Both the position numbers and the translations under genes were made by a program. Shown here piece after piece: positions 38,044 through 46,235 of a stretch of 64,000 nt of DNA. The stretch is from NCBI GenBank assembly GCA_910588335.1, contig CAJUQV010000007.1, positions 47,589-111,588 on the forward strand, given 5' to 3'. This DNA is from an uncultured Ruminiclostridium sp. (GTDB taxonomy: Bacteria; Bacillota; Clostridia; Oscillospirales; Ruminococcaceae). The first letter of the stretch is position 1. Every line of letters begins with the position of its first letter. The notes below the pieces were generated by a model that searched no databases, was not told where the DNA came from, and saw only the letters and a list, made by a program, of their open reading frames with translations.

Positions 38044-38694
38044 ATGAAAAAAATTATTTCGTTTCTTATTGCGGCGGTAATAGCAATCAACGTAAATGTT
38101 GCCGTTGCAGCAGAGTCTTTGAACAAAACTGAACTTGTAAGCATTAATGGATATTTCTGCTATGAAAAAGACGGACAATATTGGACAATGCTTGACGGGG
38201 ATGAATATTTGATTTTTAACCTTGATGATTATACGATGAAAGACGCTGGCGGAAGTTTTTCCAAAAATGAGCTTTCGCAATATTCCACACTAAACAGCAA
38301 CTGTCCTATAGGCAATCCCGACGGATGGTATTATTGTGGATATATAGATTTTAGCAGCGGTGGTTCCTACACCGAAGGATGCTATATCAGTAGCGGCGAT
38401 TACGATAGCAAAATATACTATACTGGTCCTTTGGCTCAGACCGCAAAGTATATTGCAAAAATAAGTACCAAGCAGGTACTTACTAATACTTACAACGTAA
38501 AAATTTATCTTCACAATATTAATCAGAATAAATGGGAAACACCCGTCAGTAGTTCATTATCCTTTAGCATCTTAACGCCTGCGCATATACTGGTAACAGG
38601 CACCACAAGTCAACTCTACGATGGCTTTGCACTTAAGTTCTTGCAGAATAGTACCGGTGAAACGCCGTTCTATTATACAATAACCGTTTCATAA
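38044..38694 (+). CDS. Secreted protein of unknown function, cassette A
   Basis: 216 residues. A signal peptide (MKKIISFLIAAVIAINVNVAVAA) is cleaved near residue 23. The mature part is Tyr/Ser/Gly-rich with many short alternating hydrophobic stretches, suggesting a beta-sandwich (YIDFSSGGSYTEGCYISSGD; ILVTGTTSQLYDG). I recognise no family and see no catalytic motif. The start follows AAGAGG. It is the first gene behind promoter copy A, followed 25 nt later by a single-TM protein. Its place in the array (secreted protein first, membrane-anchored partner second) is the best clue to function. Confidence 0.7.
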   Translation: MKKIISFLIAAVIAINVNVAVAAESLNKTELVSINGYFCYEKDGQYWTMLDGDEYLIFNLDDYTMKDAGGSFSKNELSQYSTLNSNCPIGNPDGWYYCGYIDFSSGGSYTEGCYISSGDYDSKIYYTGPLAQTAKYIAKISTKQVLTNTYNVKIYLHNINQNKWETPVSSSLSFSILTPAHILVTGTTSQLYDGFALKFLQNSTGETPFYYTITVS

Positions 38695-38719
38695 TGATTT
38701 TATGGAGGAGATAAACGCT

Positions 38720-39307
38720 GTGAACAAAACTAAAAAAACTACAGTTACAGTAATATCCGTTCTGCTAATATTGGTACTTCTTGTATTGCTGATTTTTGTG
38801 GGACTGTACCTATATTCCGAAGCGGTGATTTTTGACCATCGGGATTCCTCCGAGGTACATTCCGCCATATCACCCTCCGAAGGCTTATCGGTAAAATATC
38901 CTTTTTTCGCGAATCCAATGGCGTTAAGCGGAGGCGATGGCAGATCCTATGCCTTGGCCCTTTGGAACGGCGGCGAAAAAAACATTGATGTTTATGAGGC
39001 TGTAAACGCGCCTATATACATATGGGTGGATTATCTGTACAACAGATATCTTGGCCGCGTTAATCTGGATTACAGCCTTGAACGGGACGAAAAAACCATA
39101 ACCGTAAGTATGAGCGGAAATGTTTACGAGGGTGAAAAGAGTATTCCGGTTAATCAGGAATTTGTTTTTAATATTGAAAATGCCGGTTCAGACAAGCTTC
39201 CCGCATGGGTGAACGAAGATGAAATCAATGAAGAATTCAGGGAATTTTGGGGATATGTGACTAACCCTTCGGTAAATCCTATGCCGGATTGGTATAAGGA
39301 AATGTGA
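38720..39307 (+). CDS. Single-TM membrane protein, cassette A partner
   Basis: 195 residues from the GTG at 38720, which follows GGAGGAG at ~8 nt; the ATG at 38702 overlaps that site. One N-terminal membrane helix (VTVISVLLILVLLVLLIFVG) is followed by an extracytoplasmic domain with HRDSSEVHSAISPSEG, PFFANPMALSGGDGRSYALAL and IYIWVDYLYNRYLGRV. It has a frameshifted paralogue at 41280 that shares the N-terminal ~130 residues. Function unknown; a role as protective partner of the secreted protein upstream is inference. Confidence 0.65.
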   Translation: MNKTKKTTVTVISVLLILVLLVLLIFVGLYLYSEAVIFDHRDSSEVHSAISPSEGLSVKYPFFANPMALSGGDGRSYALALWNGGEKNIDVYEAVNAPIYIWVDYLYNRYLGRVNLDYSLERDEKTITVSMSGNVYEGEKSIPVNQEFVFNIENAGSDKLPAWVNEDEINEEFREFWGYVTNPSVNPMPDWYKEM

Positions 39308-39427
39308 TTTTTTCAAAGTTGTGCAAAACACAAAATTAAATAAGAGCTCCAAACAAATCGTAGTCCATCAAGTAATTTTTACATTGATAAAATTTCATGA
39401 TTTAACCGAGTATAAAGGAGAATTAGT

Positions 39428-39997
39428 TTGCGAGGTTGCGGCACCGGCAACTCCGTATGTACTTTTATGAGTATCAAAAAAATAATAGCAATATCCACAC
39501 TTTCGTTATTTGTAATATTTCTGGCCGTCATAATATTTATACCGCCGAATGTGACGAAAATTACGGATACCATGCTCTTTTATAATGTCGAATCGGTCAA
39601 TTACAGCAATTTTTCCGATGACACAAGTTTTGAAGAAATAAGCGACAGGAGCATAAACGTCAAATTTGACCTTACGGTTACCAAAAGGTTTTTCTGGGTT
39701 TATCTGGAAGGGTCAATAACTATTGAGAATAAGCAGTATTTCCCTCATCTCTACAATAACAACAGATCGTCTGTAATTATAACCTCCTTGGGCGGCAGGT
39801 CGGGTGGCGTTGAGGCTTCATTGATTTATATTTCCGATGATTTGTCGCACCTTATGTTGTTCATATCCGAAGATCATGGCGAGGAAACGGCGGGTTCATG
39901 GCTTAACTGTACGGATTTGGCGGATTATAAAGACGCAATGGTCAGCTTATTTCCCAACGAACCCTTTGGGTGGAAATACGGGGATAACGGCCAATAA
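39428..39997 (+). CDS. Single-TM protein of unknown function
   Basis: 189 residues from a TTG at 39428, chosen because AAAGGAG lies 7-8 nt before it; the ATG at 39467 (MSIKKIIAISTLSLFVIFLA) has no such site. One membrane helix (IIAISTLSLFVIFLAVIIFI) is followed by an extracytoplasmic beta-rich domain (NVKFDLTVTKRFFWVYLEGSITIENKQYF in parts). No known domain was recognised. It is in the tail of cassette A and could be a second membrane partner. Confidence 0.55.
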   Translation: MRGCGTGNSVCTFMSIKKIIAISTLSLFVIFLAVIIFIPPNVTKITDTMLFYNVESVNYSNFSDDTSFEEISDRSINVKFDLTVTKRFFWVYLEGSITIENKQYFPHLYNNNRSSVIITSLGGRSGGVEASLIYISDDLSHLMLFISEDHGEETAGSWLNCTDLADYKDAMVSLFPNEPFGWKYGDNGQ

Positions 39998-40320
39998 ATC
40001 CATTGCCGCTTCTTGACCGTAGTGCGGTTAGTATTGTTTCAAGATCGGAAAAGAACGTTAAAATTTAAAGCGCAGCTTAAACAAGCCGCCGGAATTGCGA
40101 AGGAATTCCGAGGTTCAGCAGGGGAATTTTATCCGCCGCCGAACCGAGAGATGGCCCTCGCCTAAAAGGCGGAGGATATCCGGCAGCGGTTATACCAATA
40201 CTTTTTTAAACCGACAAATGCCCACAATTTTAAAGAGATTAAGGGTGGACATTGCTACGCATATTACTATTATATATCTGCAAATTTAAGTATTTTCTGA
40301 AAGGATAAATAACGCATAAA
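39998..40320. other. Intergenic region, no gene recognised
   Basis: 323 nt, GC-rich in the first half (inverted GGAATT and GCCGCCG/CGGCGG-like blocks) and AT-rich toward the lipoprotein gene. GGTTATACCAAT at 40191-40202 matches the first ten bases of the 45-nt dispersed repeat, but the rest is absent, so this may be a decayed copy. Confidence 0.4.
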
Positions 40321-41046
40321 ATGTCACATAAAAAAAGCATTTGCACCGCAGCAATACTAACGTTAGCCTTTTTTTCTCTTATAACGCTTTCAGCCTGTAA
40401 TAAAACCAACCATAATGAGATTGCCGTCATACCCACAAGTTCAAGCACAGTAACGACAAGCGGCATAATTTCCTTAGACAATTCAACCGAGAAATCTCCC
40501 ACCGACGATAGTTTTCCCATTGAAATTACCAGCGAGGACGTAAATGACTGTTTGAACATCATTGACGAAAACAGCGAATTTACCGCTATTGACAGTGATA
40601 TTTACGACATTGATTTCGATGGCGGTGAGGAGGTGTTGGTTCTCGCCGATGTTCCTTTCAGAGCCATTTGTGTTTTTAAAAAAGAAAACGGGAAAATGGT
40701 TCAGACAGATAACATCGGTATGGGTTCTCTTGCAGAGGTAGAGTCGCTGAAACTGTATACTTATTCCGATGATGACGAAAAATATCCCTACTTTATTTTT
40801 CATTTTGATAACGGCGGAGTTATGAAATGCGACGTCCTTGCGGCAATTAAACAGGTAAACGACATCTATACTATTGAGTATCTTTTATCATTTGGAACTT
40901 TGAATTACACTGACGTTTCCGAGCCTTTTACAAAGGAATTTTACAGAATCGGCTGGAATAAAAACGACGTGGCGCTGGACGGAGACTACAATGATATAAG
41001 TAAGGAAGAATTTTCGAAGATTTACGAAAAATATAAGGAACTTTAA
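40321..41046 (+). CDS. Lipoprotein of unknown function
   Basis: 241 residues with a lipoprotein signal (lipobox LSAC, Cys ~26) and a Ser/Thr-rich linker to ~60. The mature domain (NECLNIIDENSEF-like NDCLNIIDENSEFTAIDSD, then FDGGEEVLVLADVPF, YPYFIFHFDNGGVMKCD) has the D-x-D-x-D-G-style acidic run DIYDIDFDGGEE, reminiscent of calcium-binding or FG-GAP-like repeats, but the match is weak. It is an orphan membrane-anchored member of the array with no secreted gene directly before it. Confidence 0.6.
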   Translation: MSHKKSICTAAILTLAFFSLITLSACNKTNHNEIAVIPTSSSTVTTSGIISLDNSTEKSPTDDSFPIEITSEDVNDCLNIIDENSEFTAIDSDIYDIDFDGGEEVLVLADVPFRAICVFKKENGKMVQTDNIGMGSLAEVESLKLYTYSDDDEKYPYFIFHFDNGGVMKCDVLAAIKQVNDIYTIEYLLSFGTLNYTDVSEPFTKEFYRIGWNKNDVALDGDYNDISKEEFSKIYEKYKEL

Positions 41047-41279
41047 AAAAACCAATTAATAGTCTGTCATCCTTATCTCGGTGCAGATATCAAACAACAA
41101 TATTTACACAAATTTATTTCGCATGATTTTTCCTCCGTTTTTGTCAGTGAAGTTTTTTTATACTTTGATTATATTGCAAAACGGAAAAAATCAGTAGTTA
41201 TTTTTTAAAATTTGCGTTGTAAAATAGTTTTTTCTTTGTTTTGAAATTGGCTAAATTTTTTAAGAAAGAGGAAAACTAT
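41047..41279. other. AT-rich intergenic region before the chimeric pseudogene
   Basis: No gene seen. GTTTTTTTATACTTTGATTATATTG contains promoter-like AT stretches, but none of the shared TGTAAC-N17-ATTTTA motif occurs here. Confidence 0.35.
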
Positions 41280-42154
41280 ATGAATAGAACGAAACGCACT
41301 CCCATTATAGCAATATCGGTCATATTGATATCGGCATTGCTTGTACTGCTGGGCTTTGCAGGATTATACCTTTATTCCGAAAAAATAATTTTTAACCACC
41401 GGGATTCCTCCGAGGTACATTCCGCCGTACCGCCCGTTGAAGGCTTTTCGGTAAAATACCCCTTTTTCGCGAATCCAATGGCGTTAAGCGGCAGCGACGG
41501 CAGAGCCTACACCTTAACCCTGCTGAACGGCGGTGAAAAAACATTGAGGTATATGAGGCTGTAAACGCTCCCGTATACATATGGGTTGACTATCTGTACA
41601 ACAGATACCGCGGCCACGTTAATCTGGATTACAGCCTTGAAAAGGACGGCAAAACAATAACCGTAAGTATGAGCGGTAATGTTTACGAGGGTGAAAACAG
41701 TATCCCGGTTGAACAAAAAGTTGAATATATTTCGGATAACTATAATATCATTCAGACTCATTTTGACGAGGATGAATTCTTTCCGGCTCCCCTGCCTTCC
41801 GAGTCTAAGGAATATGTTAAGCCAACTTTGGCAACAATAACCGCTTATCTGGCAAAATCGGGCGAAGCGTCAGAAGAAGAACTGCACGGATTTGCGGATG
41901 ACTTCTCAAGCTTTTCCCTTCCCCCCACAAACGACATAGAATTTCAAGAGTTAAGAACCGAAATTATTCAGGTTGGTAACACCGAAGCAAGTTTGAAATT
42001 TTATGTTTCAAATTCATCTGATCTTTTAAATGTTGAAGCTATATACAAAGGATGTTTATTTCATATGGATTACGAAAACATATCCGAAGAGGATATAGAT
42101 AAAAATATTGACGATATATGTAACAGCCTAAGTAATTATATCCAAAACAATTAA
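41280..42154 (+). pseudogene. Frameshifted chimeric gene: TM-protein head joined to lipoprotein tail
   Basis: From ATG 41280 the frame encodes a paralogue of the 38720 protein (TM helix, then HRDSSEVHSAVPPVEG and PFFANPMALSGSDGRAYTL). Near 41537 the A-run of GGCGAAAAAAAC has lost one A compared with the intact copy, so the frame stops at 41564. The other frame continues the homology (VYEGENSIPVEQ) and at 41726 switches to sequence identical to the lipoprotein at 46499-46927 (YISDNYNIIQTHFDEDEF... to NYIQNN). It is thus both a frameshift and a recombination product. The distal frame from 41669 (161 codons) could still be made if a start exists. Confidence 0.8.
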
Positions 42155-42369
42155 AAAATCTGTTTGTAAAATCTTTAATAGGCGCCGTATTTTGTTACGG
42201 CAGCCTATTACGTTTTTTTGGAAAAGGCTTTGCGGTAATAGTCGTTGATTTCTTCTCGCTTATACCTTAAAAAACAGAGTTTGTTTGAATGTGAAATCAA
42301 TAAACCGGTGATGTTATTTTTGTATAATTTTACTGAATATCAAAAAATATTAAAATTTTTTAAAAAAAT
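41726..42369 (+). repeat. Long direct repeat, copy 1 (about 640 bp)
   Basis: Matches 46499-47142 with an offset of 4773. The coding part (to the stop at 42154) shows no difference in the encoded protein and none that I could find in the bases; the downstream part has a few substitutions. The match ends at the TGTAAC promoter box, suggesting a recent copy or conversion event. Confidence 0.85.
42177..42218 (+). terminator. Rho-independent terminator
   Basis: AATAGGCGCCGT pairs with ACGGCAGCCTATT (one bulge), followed by ACGTTTTTTT. An identical copy follows the lipoprotein gene at 46950-46991. Confidence 0.8.
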
Positions 42370-42370
42370 G

Positions 42371-42400
42371 GGTAACAAAAAGCGAATTATAGGATTTTAC
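42371..42400 (+). promoter_or_regulatory. Shared ECF-type promoter motif, copy B
   Basis: GGTAAC (42371-42376), 17 nt, ATTTTAC (42394-42400). One base differs from TGTAAC of the other copies. Confidence 0.55.
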
Positions 42401-42464
42401 ATATAGAAGATTAAAACAAAAATCTTCTTTTAATCGAAATTAAATAAAAGAGGGTGATTCCAAA

Positions 42465-42503
42465 GTGGCATACGCATTAAAGCCGATAAAAGTATCGGCT
42501 TAA
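42465..42503 (+). CDS. Possible 12-aa leader peptide, copy B
   Basis: GTG-started frame MAYALKPIKVSA with AGAGGGTG upstream. Its 3' part forms a 9-bp hairpin, AAGCCGATA-AAAG-TATCGGCTT (42480-42501). In copy C a base change in the right arm turns a G-C pair to G-U, so the stem survives. The signal could be a peptide, an RNA hairpin, or both. Confidence 0.4.
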   Translation: MAYALKPIKVSA

Positions 42504-42515
42504 TAACCACTATTC

Positions 42516-42908
42516 CTGCGGTCTTCTTCCTCGTCTTTCGACAGCCGTTCGGCGCATAAAATCTTCAAGAGTTACTTGGTGGAGCAATAACAACAATAAA
42601 ATGTAACGAAAGCATAGAATTGCACCTCAAAATCAAGAAGTATATCAAATAGATATCCACTTTTGATTTTTTGGTGTTTTCGACTTTGTCAAGTGGTATT
42701 TTTAGTAAATTTATGCTTGATTTTTTGTGCATTATTTCGTGCGCTTAAGTTGTGGATAGTGGTTTTACAACAACAGGGTTGGCATTCATACAGCGGAATT
42801 TTCCTTTTCAGCCAATTGTAAAATCAAGTTTATGCCCGCCCGCTCAAACGGTTGAAAGGGTACAAAACCCTTCAAAAAATAAAAACATATTTTAGGAAGA
42901 TTTCAAAA
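42516..42908 (+). other. Long leader or intergenic region before the peptidase gene
   Basis: 393 nt without a recognised gene. It contains an inverted repeat around 42630-42670 (AAAATCAA / TTTGATTTT) and a hairpin at ~42853-42872 (TGAAAGGGT / ACCCTTCA) followed by an A-rich run, close to the peptidase start. A short minus-strand frame (MRRTAVERRGRRPQE) ends at ~42507 but has no support. Confidence 0.35.
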
Positions 42909-43733
42909 ATGACAAAACAAAAAAGAATCTTATCACTGTCTGCTGCCGTAATTATGACAAGCACAAGCTTAACGGCGACCGGAGTTTACGCGTCCGACGT
43001 ATCGCACGAACACGACTGCGGTATCGACAGCTATGCACAGGAGCTGATGGCAAGCGGTGAAATCAAGGATTATACGCAAGCTCCCTACTACTATGCTTTG
43101 GAAGAATGGTTTGACTTTTACGGCTATACGCTTGAGGAACGCGAAAGGTTTATGGAAGATACCGAAACTTTGAACTGGATGCTTTACAACGGCGATTACT
43201 GGAATGACGGGAATCTCAACTTCTTATCGTTAGATGATATAGGAAGCGGAATTGAGAAGAGCAGTTCTCCCACATACCCCGTAAGCGGTCATGAAGCCGG
43301 AACGTATTTTTCCAAAAGTCACACACCTTGCACACATCATGGTCCCAGCTGTTCGTATACCGGAGCCTGCGATTGCATATCTGTAAACAATTCGATACAG
43401 TGTCTCGGTTTTGCTAATTTTGTCCGCTGGGCACGTACAGGCAGCTACCTTAACAGTGCTACTCAAATCTTGGGTTTGAGCAGCAATTGGTCTGTAAATA
43501 GTATAAAAAACTATTTTCAGAACAATTTAAATGTCGGATCTCATGTCAGACTTCATGTAAGCGGCAAAAGCTATGATCATTCCATTACAATAGTTAGTAT
43601 GGATAATAATGGCGTTAGTGTTTATGACTGCAACATGGACGGTCAATGCGGAGTACAGATCCACACCTTGACATGGAACAATATTTATCAAAATTATGAT
43701 TATATTCGCTATTCAAATGTTTACGCAGGGTAA
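42909..43733 (+). CDS. Secreted CHAP/NlpC-like cysteine peptidase or amidase candidate, cassette B
   Basis: 274 residues from the ATG at 42909 (AGGAAG upstream). The signal peptide is KRILSLSAAVIMTSTSLTATGVYA. The C-terminal half has a Cys in SIQCLGFANFVRWA followed ~65 residues later by HSITIVSMDNNGVSVYDCN. A Cys at the start of a helix, then a His at the start of a beta-strand with a G-V-x-V-x-D-C-N turn, is the layout of papain-like CHAP/NlpC hydrolases. A Cys-rich loop (CTHHGPSCSYTGACDC) precedes the nucleophile. I infer a peptidoglycan or peptide hydrolase acting outside the cell. It is the first gene of cassette B, followed by a lipoprotein. Confidence 0.6.
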   Translation: MTKQKRILSLSAAVIMTSTSLTATGVYASDVSHEHDCGIDSYAQELMASGEIKDYTQAPYYYALEEWFDFYGYTLEERERFMEDTETLNWMLYNGDYWNDGNLNFLSLDDIGSGIEKSSSPTYPVSGHEAGTYFSKSHTPCTHHGPSCSYTGACDCISVNNSIQCLGFANFVRWARTGSYLNSATQILGLSSNWSVNSIKNYFQNNLNVGSHVRLHVSGKSYDHSITIVSMDNNGVSVYDCNMDGQCGVQIHTLTWNNIYQNYDYIRYSNVYAG

Positions 43734-43779
43734 ATATAAGCCGAGCTTTAAAATTATGATAGAAGGAAATTATTAACAT

Positions 43780-44709
43780 ATGAATAAACGCAGATCCAAT
43801 GTTTTAATTCTTTTCCTTTGCGGGCTGGCGATTATATCAACCGCCTGTACAGAGGAAAACGAGATTTTTGATGCCGCCGAAAAGACATCTCAATCGTTTT
43901 TGACAAACATATCCGAGGAAAACAATTCAAACAGTCCGTCAGATACACGGTTTACTTTTGTAAACGGCAGTCTGCCCTCCGACGGTGATACAGCCGAATA
44001 TCAACATAATACGAATAGCTCTGCGGGCGTATACGGCATTGAAACAAACGTTTGCTTTTATGTTCCTTTTGGAGCTTCGGCGGAGCAAAGGCTCGAGGGA
44101 GACAGCGGCGAATGGGTAAAAATCAAGGAAGGCTCAACCGTAGGTGATTTTACCGTAACGGAAGCAAAATCATTCTACGGATATGACGACTCCTTAGAAG
44201 AAAAATACGGTGAAAAGCTTATCAGTGTGTTTCAGCAAAAGATTTCTTTAAAAGGCAAGGCTTCATTCACCGCGGAGGCAAGTATAGACACAAACCTTAA
44301 CGGCACCCCGTCGGGAAAGATAGAATGTATACTTGACGATGAAAGCTCAAAAAAGCTTTTCAGCTTTGCGCCCTCATTCAAATATTTTGATTTGAACGAC
44401 GAATATGCAGGATGTAAGGATTTTTCCGATGAAAAACTCACTTTTTATTTGTCGGAAAGTGTAGAGGGTTTTCAAGAGGTTTATAAAAAGCTTCAAGAGG
44501 AAGAAAACGCAAACATTAAATTTGAAGCCGATGATTTTGTCCTTAATTATATGTGTCATACGGTTTTGGACGGCGGCGGCTATCATTACGGAGCGGTCAA
44601 TAACGGAACAGTTGTCTTGATTGCTTCCGAAAACGCTTCACAAAACAGCATAATCTCGCAGTTTGAGACCCCGTGGGTGGTACGCCGGATTTATCCAAAG
44701 CGCAGGTAA
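43780..44709 (+). CDS. Lipoprotein of unknown function, cassette B partner (3' end probably frameshifted)
   Basis: 309 residues. Lipoprotein signal with lipobox STAC (Cys ~23), an Asn/Ser-rich linker to ~70, then a domain with YGIETNVCFYVPFGASAEQR, EGSTVGDFTVTEAKSFYG and KLTFYLSESVEGFQEVYKKL. The last residues (WVVRRIYPKRR) are basic and out of character. A second frame from 44673 continues with acidic, Trp/Tyr-rich sequence, so the gene has probably shifted frame near 44670. It starts 46 nt after the peptidase stop with AGAAGGAA. Confidence 0.6.
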   Translation: MNKRRSNVLILFLCGLAIISTACTEENEIFDAAEKTSQSFLTNISEENNSNSPSDTRFTFVNGSLPSDGDTAEYQHNTNSSAGVYGIETNVCFYVPFGASAEQRLEGDSGEWVKIKEGSTVGDFTVTEAKSFYGYDDSLEEKYGEKLISVFQQKISLKGKASFTAEASIDTNLNGTPSGKIECILDDESSKKLFSFAPSFKYFDLNDEYAGCKDFSDEKLTFYLSESVEGFQEVYKKLQEEENANIKFEADDFVLNYMCHTVLDGGGYHYGAVNNGTVVLIASENASQNSIISQFETPWVVRRIYPKRR

Positions 44710-44906
44710 CGGGAAAAAACGATACCGAGCTGGCGCTTTCCGAGCTTACCGAGGACAACTGGAACTATGTGAGCGCCGATTGGGTTTATCTTGCCGAGCC
44801 TAAGGGGATTTCCTACAACAGTATCGACAGCGCGGATATTTTCGACGAAGCGAAAAAGAGCTTTAAAGACGCGCCACAAAGCGTAAATCACCAATACAAA
44901 GAATAG
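44673..44906 (+). pseudogene. Out-of-frame C-terminal part of the preceding lipoprotein
   Basis: A 77-codon frame (GGTPDLSKAQVTGKNDTEL, then SELTEDNWNYVSADWVYLAE) overlapping the end of the upstream gene in another frame, with no ribosome binding site at its GTG. Codon use and the domain-like sequence suggest it was once fused to the lipoprotein; a one-base loss near CCCCGTGGGTGGT would explain it. It could alternatively be a remnant of another gene. Confidence 0.45.
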
Positions 44907-45263
44907 AGGAATTGGCAATTGCCAATTGAAAATTACGGTATCGCTTCGCGGCAATCAAAATGTCTCTGCAAGCTTATGGGTTTGTGGAGACATTTTAACA
45001 TTTTAAATTTCAATTTTTGCTTGCATTTTTTCAAAATGTAGTATAACAAAATAAACATTTTAATGAGTTGTATAACAGGTGCAAGGTCATAATAGATTTG
45101 TAATTGTATTATCATTACCATATTTTTGATGCCAATCTTTGAAAATGTGTCCTTATGCGATAATACCCCATATCGAAAGCTCTGGAAGAAACGGAAACAA
45201 CTACGCAAAGCGTCACCGCAGAAGCAACTCCGAATGAAGAAAAAAAGCGGAAAAAGCTTGGCA
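44907..45263. other. Intergenic region with a palindrome, a hairpin and a possible gene remnant
   Basis: AATTGGCAATTGCCAATT at 44910-44927 is an 18-bp perfect palindrome. AAAATGTCTC / GAGACATTTT (44957-44996) is a terminator-like hairpin. From 45164 an open frame (SKALEETETTTQSVTAEATP, then NEEKKRKKLGSNSR) ends at the header repeat at ~45277; it reads like a lipoprotein linker and may be debris of a lost gene. Confidence 0.45.
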
Positions 45264-45399
45264 GCAATAGTCGTTGATTTCTTTTCGCCTATACTTTAAA
45301 AAAATTAGTTTGTTTAAAAGCGAAATCAACAAATCGGTGATGTTGTTTTTGTATAATTTTACTGAATATTAAAAAATATTAAATTTTTTTAAAAAAATG

Positions 45400-45429
45400 T
45401 GTAACAAAAAGCGAATTAAAGGATTTTAT
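45400..45429 (+). promoter_or_regulatory. Shared ECF-type promoter motif, copy C
   Basis: TGTAAC (45400-45405), 17 nt, ATTTTAT (45423-45429). Confidence 0.6.
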
Positions 45430-45493
45430 ATATAGAAGATTAAAACAAAAATCTTCTTTTAATCAAATTTAAATAAAAGAGGGTGATTTCAAT

Positions 45494-45535
45494 GTGGCAT
45501 ACGCATTAAAGCCGATAAAAATATTGGCTTCATAA
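45494..45535 (+). CDS. Possible 13-aa leader peptide, copy C
   Basis: GTG-started frame MAYALKPIKILAS after AGAGGGTG. An overlapping ATG frame one base earlier gives only MWHTH. The hairpin AAGCCGATA-AAAA-TATTGGCTT (45509-45530) is kept by a G-U pair. Confidence 0.4.
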   Translation: MAYALKPIKILAS

Positions 45536-45572
45536 CAGAAGACGTAATACTTTTTTGGAAAGGAAAAATACT

Positions 45573-46235
45573 ATGAAAAATTTAAAATCAATTGTAACTT
45601 TTATAACAATAGCGGCAATTTTCTGTTTAAGTCTTTCGCAAAATGTTTTTGCGGAAGAAACACATATGGCTTACAAGTTAAAAAAATTACAGCCGTATGT
45701 TGATGAGCTTAACTCGATAAACGAGGAATTAGGGACTGACCTTGTCATGCTCTTGTCATCTCAGGAGGATATCGACTTAGCGTACAGCAGCTACTCCAAT
45801 ATGGAGGTAGACGAATTTCGAGAATATATAATTAAACTTTACAACAATGAAATTCGTGTAGAATGTGCTGCTTCTGAATCCAATATCGAAACATATGGCG
45901 TTGTGTTGCCGGAGGAAGAGTTTGACGATATTCAACGAGCATATATTTATAGCACCGATAGCTGCTTAGAAATATACTCAAAATGTTATAAATATAATAA
46001 CACTTCATACTATGAGTCAATTATTGGTTATAGCAATTCAACGTTGTCATATCCCGCCTATCGTTCTCACTCAGGGTTCGACCATACATTTAATAAAAAT
46101 CAAACAAGTGCGACCTTTACCTTTACTGTATATTGGTACGTGTCTCCGGGTGTCTATAATAATAATTCCGGAAAAACAGTTACTTTTACTCTTTGGGCGG
46201 GAGGAGCGGATACATTCGTGGGGGTTGATATATGA
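45573..46235 (+). CDS. Secreted protein of unknown function, cassette C
   Basis: 220 residues from ATG 45573 (GGAAAGGA upstream). Signal peptide KSIVTFITIAAIFCLSLSQNVFA. The N-terminal half is helical and acidic (LKKLQPYVDELNSINEELGT), the C-terminal half Tyr/Ser/Thr-rich and beta-like (SYYESIIGYSNSTLSYPAYR; TFTVYWYVSPGVYNNNSGK). No known family. Its stop overlaps the start of the next lipoprotein as ATGA, which implies tight co-production of the two proteins. Confidence 0.65.
   Translation: MKNLKSIVTFITIAAIFCLSLSQNVFAEETHMAYKLKKLQPYVDELNSINEELGTDLVMLLSSQEDIDLAYSSYSNMEVDEFREYIIKLYNNEIRVECAASESNIETYGVVLPEEEFDDIQRAYIYSTDSCLEIYSKCYKYNNTSYYESIIGYSNSTLSYPAYRSHSGFDHTFNKNQTSATFTFTVYWYVSPGVYNNNSGKTVTFTLWAGGADTFVGVDI

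Larger units (their letters stand above)
42235..42515 (+). repeat. Cassette-header repeat, copy B
   Basis: Starts near AATAGTCGTTGATTTCTT, includes the AT-rich upstream region, the promoter motif, a hairpin pair (GAAGAT/ATCTTC and GATTAAAA/TTTTAATC at 42406-42435) and the mini-ORF. Similar headers lie at 45265-45540 and, truncated, 47008-47142. Confidence 0.75.
45265..45540 (+). repeat. Cassette-header repeat, copy C
   Basis: Homologous to 42235-42515, from AATAGTCGTTGATTTCTT through promoter, hairpins and mini-ORF, with scattered substitutions. Confidence 0.75.

Noticed and set aside
44910..44996. Insertion sequence end
   Set aside because: The 18-bp palindrome and the hairpin are isolated; no transposase or matching second end was found.
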